DNA of 64,000 nucleotides from Chamaecrista fasciculata (lineage: Eukaryota; Streptophyta; Magnoliopsida; Fabales; Fabaceae), in the NCBI GenBank assembly GCA_003254925.1, contig QANZ01030731.1, positions 1 to 64,000 on the forward strand. The letters are read 5' to 3'. The stretch's first letter is position 1; each line of letters opens with the position of its first letter. The translations under genes were made by a program, and so were the position numbers. Of the stretch, positions 49,494 through 60,625 are shown one piece after another. Below the pieces are notes generated by a model. The model made no database searches and was not told where the DNA came from. It saw only the letters and a program-made list of their open reading frames with translations.

Positions 49494-51662
49494 TCTATAC
49501 TGTATGAGGCTAAAAAGAAGCTGCATAGCCCATCATCTGCCAACTGTCTACGTCATTGCCCAATTAAATCTTCCGATTTGTCCATGTCATATTTTTTCCC
49601 GCCAGGTCATGTTATTTCCTTAAAAGAGCACTGACGCTGAAATTACTTCAAAAAATATTAAATACTACCTTAATGTATTTATGGATGATTACACAATGTA
49701 TACCTACTTGATTGGAATTATAGCAAATCAACGATTTTATATGGTTTGCATTCAACTAAAATTAATGCTGGGTTGTGTGTCAATAAAGAAAAAAAGCACG
49801 TCTGACTACTCACTAATTTAATGGGGTGTAATCATATATAAATGTGCAAGGCCCTTGCATATCTATAAGTGGGAATTTTTTTTTCAAATTATGGAGGAGT
49901 CAGACGTGCAAAGTGAAGGCCAAAGGGTGTAATCATATATAAATGTGCAAGGCCCTTGCATATCTATATGTGGGAAATTTTTTTTTTCAAATTATGGATA
50001 CATATATGTAACGCTGGACTAAGTCAACTTGCATATGCCACACACTCAACACATATGGAAATTTGGGCAGCGTACAATTAATTGGGATGGAATCTTGGAG
50101 CTCATTACGGTAACTGGCATACACGCATTGAATCGTTTCATTCAAAAATAGGTCAACTTTCAGTTTTGATTTGTGCTAATTCATATAAATTCGAAGGTTA
50201 GCAGTAGCTAGATACATCAAGCAGTTTGGTGGATATATCACTCTTTACATTCAGCTTGAATTTTCTAATCAACAATATGTCCAAGCAATACGATGCAATC
50301 CGCGCCATTTGCCCTGTTCGCACCAATTGGCATATCAAAGTTCGAGTGGTAAGGCTTTGGGAGCTCGCTCCGTACACAAAGGATGATAGGGCTGCTAACG
50401 AAGATGTCCAAGGAAGTATTGAAATGATCTTATTTGATCGTGAGGTAATCATTTGTTTAATAATCATAATGTTTATTATATCTAATTCTATATATAACTA
50501 ATACTTTCATAATATTAGCGAGGGAAAATTGGGGCTTCAATTAAGCCTACCTTCATGAAGAAGTTTAAGGGTGTGATGTCGGAAGGATTTGTGTATTCAA
50601 TTAAGCCCACCTTCCCGTTCGGTGGGAAGGTGGTAGTATTGGGTGGTGACTTCAGACAAATTCTTCCAGTTATTCCACAAGGCTCAAGGCACGATATTGT
50701 TATGTCATGTATCAACTCATCATACCTTTGGACATCATGCAAGGTTCTGAACCTAACTAAAAACATGCGACTACAAGCTGGAGGATCAGATTCTGAGGTA
50801 AATGAGATCAAAGAATTCTCTGAATGGTTGTTGAAGATTGGAGAGGGTAGGATTGGTCAAAACATAACAGACGAGCAATTTGAAGTTGAAATACCTGATG
50901 ACATGTTAATTAAGGCTTCATTTGACCAATTGAAGGTTATTGTTGAGTCGACTTATCCAAATTTTGAGGCTAATTGCAATGATCCAGACTATTTTAGAGA
51001 CAGAGCAATTCTAGCTCCAACATTGGATGACGTTAACGATGTGAATGATTTGCTAATTGATCAGCTGCCAGGTGAACCCAAAATCTATCTAAGTTCAGAC
51101 AGTATTTCTAAACACGATGAAAATGCCAACCAGTTGGCAGACGTGTATCCTACAGAATTCTTAAATACTATTAAGGGTTCAGGGCTTCCATACCATCGTC
51201 TGAAGCTCAAAATTGGTGCACCTATAATGCTTATAAGGAACATTGACAAGTCAATGGGACTGTGCAACGGCACTCGACTGATTGTGTCAAGGATGAGTGA
51301 TCATGCTATTGAAGCTATTTCAATGTCTGGCAAATCTGCCGGACAAAAGGTGCTAATTGCTCGGCTACTAATAACGCCTTCTGAGTCAAAGCTACCTTTC
51401 AAGTTTCAAAGACGTCAGTTTCCGTTGGTTTTATCATTTGCTATGACCATAAACAAAAGCCAAGGTCAATCACTGTCAAATGTTGGTCTTTTTCTTCCCC
51501 GCCCAGTGTTTTCGCATGGTCAACTATACGTAGCATTATCCCGAGTACGATCTAGGCGTGGGATCAAAATCCTGATATCTCACAAAGGCAACTCATCTGA
51601 CAACAAGACCAATAACGTGGTTTATAGAGAAGTTTTTCAGAATATATAAGTTTCCTTATTAT
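49494..51662 (+). mobile_element. Helitron-like element, 5' end and gene, right end lost in N gap
   Basis: The 5' terminus TCTATACTGTATGAGG follows an A. About 780 bp of leader precede a spliced gene (50277-51649) with an RPA-type OB fold and a PIF1-like helicase end. No HUH Rep nuclease motif is present, so the element would not be autonomous. The CTRR end with its hairpin is not seen; it would fall in or beyond the N run at 51663-51956. Confidence 0.65.
50277..51649 (+). CDS. Chimeric RPA-like OB fold fused to PIF1-like Helitron helicase C-terminus
   Basis: Two exons (50277-50444, 50519-51649; GAG|GTAATC and ATATTAG|CGA) give 432 residues. Residues 1-80 match the RPA1/DUF223 single-strand DNA-binding fold of plant Helitron-linked proteins (WHIKVRVVRLWELAP, EMILFDRE, KIGASIKPTFMKKFKG). 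At about residue 84 the sequence switches to a Helitron helicase from motif II onward: GGKVVVLGGDFRQILPVIP, then TKNMRL, RDRAILAPT and LKIGAPIMLIRN. The final motifs are MTINKSQGQSL and GQLYVALSRVR. The Walker A part and the Rep domain are missing, so it cannot be a complete ATPase. ATTAAGCC(T/C)ACCTTC occurs on both sides of the joint (50537 and 50597), suggesting joining at short homology. The frame is intact. Confidence 0.75.
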
Positions 51663-51956
51663 NNNNNNNNNNNNNNNNNNNNNNNNNNNNNNNNNNNNNN
51701 NNNNNNNNNNNNNNNNNNNNNNNNNNNNNNNNNNNNNNNNNNNNNNNNNNNNNNNNNNNNNNNNNNNNNNNNNNNNNNNNNNNNNNNNNNNNNNNNNNNN
51801 NNNNNNNNNNNNNNNNNNNNNNNNNNNNNNNNNNNNNNNNNNNNNNNNNNNNNNNNNNNNNNNNNNNNNNNNNNNNNNNNNNNNNNNNNNNNNNNNNNNN
51901 NNNNNNNNNNNNNNNNNNNNNNNNNNNNNNNNNNNNNNNNNNNNNNNNNNNNNNNN
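51663..51956. other. Assembly gap (294 N)
   Basis: Undetermined bases; the right end of the Helitron-like element probably lies here. Confidence 0.99.
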
Positions 51957-52811
51957 ATTTTTTTGATAGGATAAAAATATAAATTTAGGATTAAAAAAAT
52001 ATAAATTTAATTTAAGAGACTAAATTGTTATAAACTTTTTTTTATAGACATTTTAGACTTTAACACTAATAAAAGGTTAAATAACATGTTAAAACTTAAT
52101 AGGGTGTGGCTGTTGCCTAACCGTATTGGCTGAACATAACGCCCATATTTTTTTATTTTTTATATATAAAAAAATCTATTATTTAGACCTATTTTTTTGA
52201 TAGGATAAAAATATAAATTTAGGATTAAAAAAATATAAATTTAATTTAAGAGACTAAATTGTTATAAAAACTAAATCATTGATAGTTGAAATATTTTAAT
52301 AATTAAATTGTATATTTCAATTATTTAAGAATTAATTAATTAACTCAATATAAATGAAGTTGTGGGTTTGGACATTTTCACTGCCTTTTCTTACTAAAAA
52401 TTATGGCATTTGTTTCTTTAAAATGTTTAATTTTTATAATCCAACAAAAGAAGTTTTAGTTTTTATAATAAATTTTAGTATAATTGATAAATTGTTAGAT
52501 TTCTAAATATGATGCACTGAGTTGAACTATTAAATAGTACATTTATAATTATAATTTATTTATCTTATTATTAGTAGTTATAGATATAAGCAATTTATGA
52601 AAATTTATTTTTGATTAATAAAAAATTATATATTTTAAAACTTTTTTAAGTTTAGGTTTGAATATAAGATTTAATTATTTAAAAAATTTTAAAATAATAA
52701 TTAATTTTAATATATATTTATGTCTAAATTTGAAAATGAAAAATATTCCGATATCCCTAAGCATAACATGTATTAAAGTTATTATATGATAGACTTTCTC
52801 GATAAATTAAA
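51957..52811. repeat. AT-rich stretch with an 80-bp direct repeat
   Basis: ATTTTTTTGATAGGATAAAA and the next 60 or so bases occur at about 51957-52035 and again at about 52190-52268. The first copy touches the N gap. No gene recognised. Confidence 0.6.
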
Positions 52812-53315
52812 GAGTAAATTATATTTTGGTATCCTAATAAGGTATGGATCATTTCCACTTTGATACCATGTTATTTCAAAAGTGATATTTTGATATTCTG
52901 TATATTCATCATCAGTACTTTGGTACCAATTTTCTTTTTCGTCACCTTTTGACAGAAAAAAGCACATGCAGGTCATGACATGGTCAAAAACACGAAATTC
53001 ACCATCCTAAACTCAAATATCACGATTCAGCTTCCAAAAAATACAATTCAATATGTATTTGAAGGCAAAAGATTTCGTATTTTTTTGAGGATGAATTGTG
53101 AAATCTGAGTATAGTAGGTGGATTTCGTGTTTTTGTCCATGCACGTCACATGTACGTACTTTTTTCCGTCAAAAGATAAGAAAAAAGAATTTTTGATACC
53201 AAAGTGTTAACAATTAATAGAACATGGTGCTAAAATGTTACTTTTGACTTTTGAGAGAACATAATGCAAAAATGGAATCGGTCAATACTTCAAGGTACCA
53301 AAGTGTAATTTATCT
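52812..53315. mobile_element. Mutator-like hairpin element, about 504 bp
   Basis: It is flanked by the 9-bp repeat TAAATTAAA (52803-52811 and 53316-53324; a second phasing shifts the right copy by 5 bp). The termini GAGTAAATTATATTTTGGTA and TACCAAAGTGTAATTTATCT are inverses. A paralogous unoccupied site is present at about 53846-53860 in the duplicated downstream segment. No coding. Confidence 0.8.
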
Positions 53316-53320
53316 TAAAT

Positions 53321-53689
53321 TAAATTAAATGATGATAGTAAACTATAATTGATTTCTACTAAAATTATTCATCTATATTTCAATAAATATATTACAAATA
53401 TATACATAAATTTAAAGTTTAATAATGTGTTTGAAATTTTGAATCATGTGGGTGAAGAATATATTAAAGATGTGAACCGTTGCAGCTATATGGGAACCAA
53501 AGGCAAAAAGGAAGAAGATATTTAGTGAGGCTTTTAGGGATTTGGGCAAAATTAAGAAATGAATGGTATGATTAGTTACTTAATGACAGCAAAAAGATGA
53601 ATATCATCACTGTTAGTTAACAGTTGTTTTTAGAAGCTTTTAGGGGGCAAACTGTAAAGTAACTTTAATTAGTGTGGTCTTAACAGTTT
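53321..53689. repeat. Tandem duplication, copy A
   Basis: From AAATGATG through GTGAACCGTTGCAG and TTAGTTAACAGTTGTTTTT to GTGTGGTCTTAAC it matches 53847-54234 in order, with scattered changes. The spacer at 53690-53846 holds a (TA)n run (about 53782-53808). Function unknown. Confidence 0.75.
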
Positions 53690-53846
53690 TTAAGGGTCCT
53701 TAATTCATCATTCCATTCAAACCTTTTATCACATCATATCATATAATATCATTGATATTACCATCCCAATGATGAATGCTCATATATATATATATATATA
53801 TATATATAAGGCAGTATATTAATCTTAGACTTTCTCACATGTATTA

Positions 53847-54234
53847 GATAAATTAAATGATGTAAAAACACTATAATTGATTTCTATTCAAATTATTCAT
53901 TTGAGTTTCAATAAATATATTACAAATATACATAAATTTAAAGTTAATGATGAGTTTGAATCATCTGGGTGAAGAATATATTAAAGATGTGAACCGTTGC
54001 AGATATATGGGAACCAAAGGCAAAAAGGAAGAAGATATTTAGTGAGGCTATTAGGAATTTGGGAAAAATTAAGAAATGGATGATATGATTAGTTGCTTAT
54101 TGACAGCAAAAAGATGAATAATATCACTGTTAGTTAACAGTTGTTTTTTCTATAAAAAAAAAAACAGTTGTTTTTAGAAGCATTTAGGGGGCAAACTGTA
54201 AAGTAACTTTAATTAGTGTGGTCTTAACCGTTTG
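53847..54234. repeat. Tandem duplication, copy B (with unoccupied target site)
   Basis: It matches 53321-53689. Its left edge reads GATAAATTAAATGATG, the state expected before the hairpin element at 52812-53315 entered copy A. It has a short extra A-rich insertion near 54150. Confidence 0.75.
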
Positions 54235-54359
54235 ACTTGAGCAAACTTTACACCAACTATTAATTTTGTCTCTAATATTTATTTTACGGTCAATTTCATC
54301 CATAATATTTTATATTTTGGTCAATTTTATCCTTTAATTAACTTCTTTTAATAAATTAA

Positions 54360-54921
54360 GGCAAAACACTCTTTCGTGCCCCTAACGTTTGCGATGATTT
54401 TCAGTTATGCCCCTAAAGTTTCATTTGTGTCAGTTGTTCCCCCAATGTGAAACGTTAGTTTCAATTATGCCCCCAATTTCAATCATCCAAAAAAAAACAC
54501 CATTTTCGCACGATTTGAGCTCGGTTTTGATCAGATTTCATATGAGTTTTAACTTTCGGACATCACAAACTTGATTTCTTTGATCAATTTCAAAAAATTA
54601 AGCTCAAAATAGCCCCAAATTCGAAGAAAATCGGACCTGATGAACCCTAAAAAGGACCAAAACGAAGCATTTTTCTCAAAATTTCCATGTGCAAAATGAT
54701 CTTTAGGAGTTGAAAATGAGTACTCATAAACTCATTTATCAAAACAAACTGAAACGAACACGGATCGAAGCTCAAAAGTTCCGAAAAATGGTACACTAAC
54801 GAGGGTGGGGGCATAATTGAAACTAACGTTTCACATTGAGGGTACAACTGACACAAATGAAACGTTAGGAGCATAATTGAAAATCACCGCAAACGTTAGG
54901 GGCACAAAAGGGTGTTTTGCC
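54360..54921. mobile_element. Mutator-like hairpin element, 562 bp
   Basis: Perfect 9-bp direct repeats ATAAATTAA flank it (54351-54359 and 54922-54930). The arms pair from GGCAAAACACTCTTTCGTGC to its inverse ending GTGTTTTGCC, with CTAACGTTTGCG, GAAACGTTAGTTTCAATT and others mirrored. The centre (54480-54780) is unrelated to the arms and non-coding. Confidence 0.88.
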
Positions 54922-55637
54922 ATAAATTAATGATACATTCATCCTATCTTTCAATTTGAGTTAAGATTTAAGTTTTTTTTTAACAATTTTATATTACATG
55001 TTATTAGTCACGTAAATTCTATCGTTAATATTTGGTTAACTTTTAATTTCATCATTAATATTTTTGTTGTTGTCAATTTCATCACTAATATTCTACATTT
55101 TGGTCAATTTCATCATTTGTTATTATTTTAATTAAATATTAATGACAAATTTTACATGACTAATGATATAATGTATAATTGATAGAAAAATAAATTCAAA
55201 TTCTAACTCACATAGAAAAACAAAACAAAACTTGTTAATTTATTGAAGGAAATTAGTCAAATGATGAAATTGACCAAAAGGTGAAATATTTGAGATGAAA
55301 TTGACAATAAAAAAAATTATGTACGAAATTGAAAATTGATGTAAAATTTGGGGACCAAAAGAATGTTTTTGCTGATAATTTTATTAGTATAATACTATAG
55401 AATTGAAGAATAATTAATCTATAAGTGTTGTTAAACTAAAGGATAAAATGTAACAACATGTGTTTGGTGTAGTGTTCTCTTGAATATTATAAATATTGTT
55501 GGACTCTTTAATGATGTAAATAACATGATATTTTCTATCTATGAAACATGGACATTGATACAGATACGGACACGCTAACATGTCAAATTCTTAAAATTAC
55601 ACGACACGACACAACATATATTTATATATAAAAATAA

Positions 55638-56067
55638 GGGTAAATTACACTTTGGTACCCTGTGGTTTGACCCTATTTCACTTTGGTACCCTGTGGTTTG
55701 AAACTTGACACTTTGGTACCCTGTGGTATTCTCCATTAACACTTTGGTACTCTTTGGAGCTATTTTGTAATTTTAACCATGATAAATTTTACAAAAATTA
55801 CATATTGACCCCAAAAAATTTTTAAATTTTTCATTTTAGTCCCTATATAATATGTATCCAGGGACCTATTTGTAATTTTTTGAAAATTTTTTGGGGTCAA
55901 TATGTAATTTTTGCAAAATTTGTTATGGTTAAAATTACAAAATAGCTCCAAAGGGTACCAAAGTGTTAATGGAGAATACCACAGGGTACCAAAATGTCAA
56001 GTTTCAAACCACAGGGTACCAAAGTGAAATATGGTCAAACCACAGGGTACCAAAGTGTAATTTACCC
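55638..56067. mobile_element. Mutator-like hairpin element, 430 bp, near-perfect palindrome
   Basis: Perfect 9-bp direct repeats TAAAAATAA flank it (55629-55637 and 56068-56076). The termini GGGTAAATTACACTTTGGTA and the exact inverse enclose GGTACCCTGTGGTTTGA repeats on the left and their inverse on the right. The two halves pair almost completely, which marks a young copy. No coding. Confidence 0.9.
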
Positions 56068-56076
56068 TAAAAATAA

Positions 56077-57365
56077 TTAAACCACAAATTTTTAAAAACT
56101 TTAAAACTTATAATATTTATTCATAATATATGTCATTATTTTCTATTGTTTGACATATTAAAGTTATAAAAAATAATTTTATATTCTGAAACTTATGAAT
56201 ATGTGTCGTATGAATGTCGTATAGGTGTCAGACACAGACATGTGTCTATCACGACAACACGCGTTCAAAATGAAGTGTTCATACTTCATAGTTTTCCATC
56301 AATATTATAGATTGATTGTTGTAAAATCCCGATTTATCAAATTTTAGAAAGAAAAACTCCAAAACTCCATGCTTCCTGCTAGTTACTATACTAATAAAAT
56401 TCACAAGAGAAGAAAATATACATATATATAACAACAAAGTTCATTTAGCAGCAAACCAATACAAACCATCTTTAACTATTCTCTGGATTAAAACTATTTT
56501 AATATTCTGACATTTCACAAAAGTAACTTTGAGCCAAGTTAGTTATGACTTATGAGAGTAGTAGTGAAATCCTTTTAATTTCTCTATACGTTATTCATGA
56601 GCTACAAGAACACTATCAATTTTGAAAAACAGAATAGGGATTTGTCCTAGAGGTAATAATAGAGACAATGAAACTCTTATATTCCTTTGGTAACCTATCT
56701 AAAATAGGTCAATGTGATTTGAGACTATGAGGGACTTAAGCACTTATATATTGAAGTAAGGCTATACACAATTTTCTTTACTTTCAACAAGTAATCAGAT
56801 GCAGTTAGAGTTCCTTACTTAAGAGTGCTAATTGGGTTTTAAATTGATGAATCTTAGCCTTAGTTTGAGTCACAAAAAAATGTTCTAAGGTTTTCCCAAG
56901 CTTGAAAAGAATACTCAAAACCAACCATGCGTCTAAGCATTTTAAGTGACATTGAAGATAGCAACCAAGAGAGAAGAAGTTGGTGTTGTTGTTCCCAATT
57001 GAGAAATTCATCATTAATTCGAGTTTAAAAGGAATGACATGCACTTAGTAAAAATTGTTCGAGTTTATAACCCTTAATCGTTGCCATAGCTCGCTACTTA
57101 CAAGGTAGGTAATTATCAACATCTAGCTTGATAGACATTGTATGAGGAACAAATTTCACACTAACAATGTTTATAGTTAATGAAGGAGGCGCATGATCAT
57201 AAAATATATTTCGAAATTTGTACCTTTATATTAGTAAAATGTTGTTGTTCCAATTTTAAGACCATTCAAAAGGTTCAATTGTCTATTCATTTGAGCTCTT
57301 TGTAAAAAACTTTATTCGAATCCAAATTTGAGCAAATAACAGAATAGATTATTATATTTGATCCT
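56077..57365. other. Non-coding stretch
   Basis: AT-rich. Short open frames (for example 56805-57044 minus) have no recognisable domain. No repeat structure seen. Confidence 0.4.
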
Positions 57366-58224
57366 AATAAATAAATTTAGGCCGAAATGCAATTTTAGCT
57401 TAGGTAATCCATCTTTCTATCTTTTTTTTTTAATCATTTTCCTTCTACAAGTTTTTTTAATGATCAAATGTAGTCATATTTTTCTCATTTCTAATTTGAA
57501 TGCAACGAGTCTAGAGCTATATATTACTTTTGACGAGTTATTTCTCTATTCAATTGAGCTCGTCAACAAACAAAGTCAAATTAAGTTCCAAAAGTGAATA
57601 ACTTGTTTTACAGTTAAATAAGCATAATTGGTCATATCTATTTTGTTTTAAGTCTAAATTCGATGAGTTCAGAACTACGAGTTACTTTTAACAAATTCTT
57701 TTTTTGTCCATTTGGGACCATTAGTAAATAAAGTCGCATCATGTCCGTAAGTGAGCTTGATATTAAAAAGTGAAAAATTATGGAAAATTGGTCCCAAATT
57801 CATTTTAGGGTCTAATTTGACTTTATTTGCTAATGATCTCAATTAGACAAAAAATAGACTCGTCAAAAGTAATCTATGACTTTGAATTTGTCGTATTTGA
57901 ACTTGAAATAAAAAAATATATAATTAACTTCGCACATTTGATTGCCAAAGAGAGACTCATTTTTGGAGCACAATTTAATCTTGTTTGCTTATACCCCCAA
58001 TTAGGCATCTCAAAGACTTATTAAAAGCAATATGTAACTTCAAACTCATGGTATTCTAATTCGAAACAAGAGAAATATAACCATGTTTACGAGATTTTAA
58101 CCAAAAAGTGAAACTTCTAAAAAAAAATTTATAGAATGAGAATTATAACAAAAAAAAATAAAGAGGTACATTACAACCTACAAGACCCCAAATATATGAG
58201 ATCAAGAGGACATTTCGGCCTAAA
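57366..58224. repeat. Inverted-repeat element, about 860 bp
   Basis: AAATTTAGGCCGAAATG at the left recurs inverted as CATTTCGGCCTAAATTT at the right. Inner pairs such as TTTGACGAGTTATT / GACTCGTCAAAAGTAA are seen. No target duplication could be read and no protein is recognised. Confidence 0.55.
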
Positions 58225-58439
58225 TTTGATAATACCCATTATGTACGGACATTTTGATTATCTCTAAACATAATTGGGTTCTATTAACTTGGTTTCTATC
58301 TCTCTAAATCTATTGATTTCTTTTTCAAAATATTTAAATACATTAGAGAACTAGAAACAATAATAACACGACTTGATATCAAATTTTTAATATTATTTTT
58401 ACATCTTCTCCAAGAGGACATTAATTAATTTACAATTTT

Positions 58440-59010
58440 ACATCAAGAACTCAATTGGAGGTAGTTCGAACCAATATTGTCAATATCGAGACCTTACTCA
58501 AGATCGAAAGAGGTATAAAATAGATCGAATCGTAAGATCGGATCATAAATCGCAAAATCTTACAAACTTTAAAAAAACTATAGATATATATTTATATATA
58601 CACATAAAGTAACATAATATATTTTAAATATCTAACCATAAAGGTTATTCATAAAAATAAATAACTAATATTCATAAATAATATGTTTACCATTTAATTA
58701 ATTTGAATACATAAAAAAAATATTCATTTTTCCATTATATATACAAATAAGTAACATAATTAATAGCATGAAAATCATTTATAAGTATAAAATTATTTAA
58801 GAGTTATCATATTTTAATTAAATTGTAGGATCGACAATAAGATCGCAAGATCGATAAGATGTAAAATCGTAAAATATAATATATAAAACCGCGTGATCGA
58901 TGAGATCCTAATAAATTTAGATCTTACTTAAGATCGAGTCGATTCGTCTATATAAGATCACAAAAGCATAAAATCTTAAGATTTAAATCAAGATCTTAAC
59001 AACAATAATT
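58440..59010. repeat. Decayed inverted-repeat element rich in AAGATCG
   Basis: CAATATTGTC and ACTCAAGATCG at the left are mirrored by ACTTAAGATCGAG and AGATCTTAACAACAATA at the right. Many internal AAGATCG/CGATCT words occur. No edges verified. Confidence 0.4.
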
Positions 59011-59249
59011 CGAAGTATTAATCAGTCGACCCATAATATTTGTTTTATATTTAATTTGTTACGTGAAAAGACAAATCCAACTCCCTAAATCGTTACCTTT
59101 ATTAATATACGGGTTATTGACTTTTCTAAAAATGAAATATAGATTCAAATTAAAAAAAACATTAATTAAGAAAACAAGTTTTAAACACTATTTTACAAGG
59201 AAAAAAAAAAACTTCTCATCATATTGAAAGGAAGAAAGTAAAGCTAGCT

Positions 59250-59645
59250 TAGGGCCTGTTTGGGAGCAATTGCAGCTCAAGCCAATCTCATCCAAGTGAC
59301 TTGGATAAGATGATGTTGTAATGAGATGAGATTAGATATTGGTGTTTAGGTGATTTTAGAGAAAATGATGTTAAATAGGGTGTGAAATTATATAAAAGGG
59401 TATGTAATGATTGTGGTTAGGTGAAATAGGTTGTTGGATTTATTTATTTTGTATAGGGGTATAAATGGTAAGAAATAATGAAATGAGATTGAGATATTAA
59501 AATGAGATGAGATGAGATGATAGGTGTTTGGTGGTGGGTTGGATGAGATGATATTGAGATTAGATGCTCTTGGAAAGCGTGAGGATGATATATTTTTGGA
59601 TGAAGGTTTTTGAGTCAATCCATTTGGATGAGATGATGAGCCAAA
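59250..59645. mobile_element. MITE-like repeat, TAGGGCCTGTTTGGG terminus
   Basis: The left end TAGGGCCTGTTTGGG is the inverse of the terminus at 43851. The body is rich in GAGATGAGATGA, and CAATCTCATCC is mirrored by GGATGAGATGATG. The right terminus is not clear. Confidence 0.45.
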
Positions 59646-59857
59646 GTGAAAATAACATGAAAATTATTTTAAGATTACAATTTGGTCAATAAATTTGTAC
59701 TGGTCCAATTAATCAAGTGTAAATGATAAGTTGGTGCCTGTAAAAAATCTCGGTCACCAATAATGGAGTCTATTTATGAAATTCAATGACAAAAAAATAA
59801 GAAAGAATAGTTTGAGGACCAGAATGCAAATTACAAAACAACACTAAAATGTTTGGT

Positions 59858-60195
59858 CAAAGGTTCATTTTGGTCCTAAATGTATTTCCTAATATTCATT
59901 TTGGTCCATTATATTTCAAAAAGTTCGAATTGGTCCTAAATGTTGGCAAAATTATTCATTTTGGTCATAAATATTGATAAAATGTCTCAACTAGAATATA
60001 TGGTGGTACTCTTCGGGTACAATACGTAGCTCTAAACTCATCATGTTTGAACTTGAAACAAGCCATATTCAATACTTGGGACCAAAATGAAATATTTTGC
60101 AAACATTTAGGAGCAATTTAAATATTTTGAAACCTAATGGACCAAAATGAACATTAGGGCATACATTTAGGACCAAATTGACCTCTTAACCCTAT
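59858..60195. repeat. Fold-back element, TTCATTTTGGTCC family
   Basis: TTCATTTTGGTCCTAAATGTAT and the following units at the left are mirrored by ATACATTTAGGACCAAATTG at the right. The target duplication is not readable. Non-coding. Confidence 0.5.
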
Positions 60196-60271
60196 ATTTT
60201 GAGAAACTAATTGCATAGTTTGAGAAAAAACTAAAAAAATAATTTTAAGAGCCAAGGAAATTGAGTTCATA

Positions 60272-60625
60272 GTTTGAGGACTAAAATACCTATAAAAGTG
60301 AAGATAGTTAATTTTTCTATTTTTTTTAAAAAACTGCATTAAAGATAATGGAAGAAAATTGTAACTTAAAAATTATTTTAGGGGTTCAATTGTATATTTT
60401 ACTGAAAACAAATAGAGGAATATTGCAACTAAAAAAATAATAATATTGTAAATTTTTTGTTTAATTAAATTAATATAAATTATATAATATACATAAGAGA
60501 TAGTGTGTGTNATGTGGATGAGATGAGATGAGATGAGATGAGATAGAAGTTCCAACAAACACTAAACCATTACTGTTCATCCAATCTTAAAATAAGATGA
60601 TGATTGAATGAGATGAGATTGTGAT
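60272..60625. mobile_element. MITE-like repeat, second copy of the 43246 family
   Basis: GGACTAAAATACCTATAAAAG and following bases match 43250 onward. The MITE body is interrupted by a single N (60511), then resumes with GTTCATCCAATCTTAAAAT. The terminal CAAACAGACCC block is absent. Confidence 0.5.

Noticed and set aside
56805..58024. Short frames between 56.8 and 58.0 kb
   Set aside because: No recognisable domain; part lies within an inverted-repeat element.
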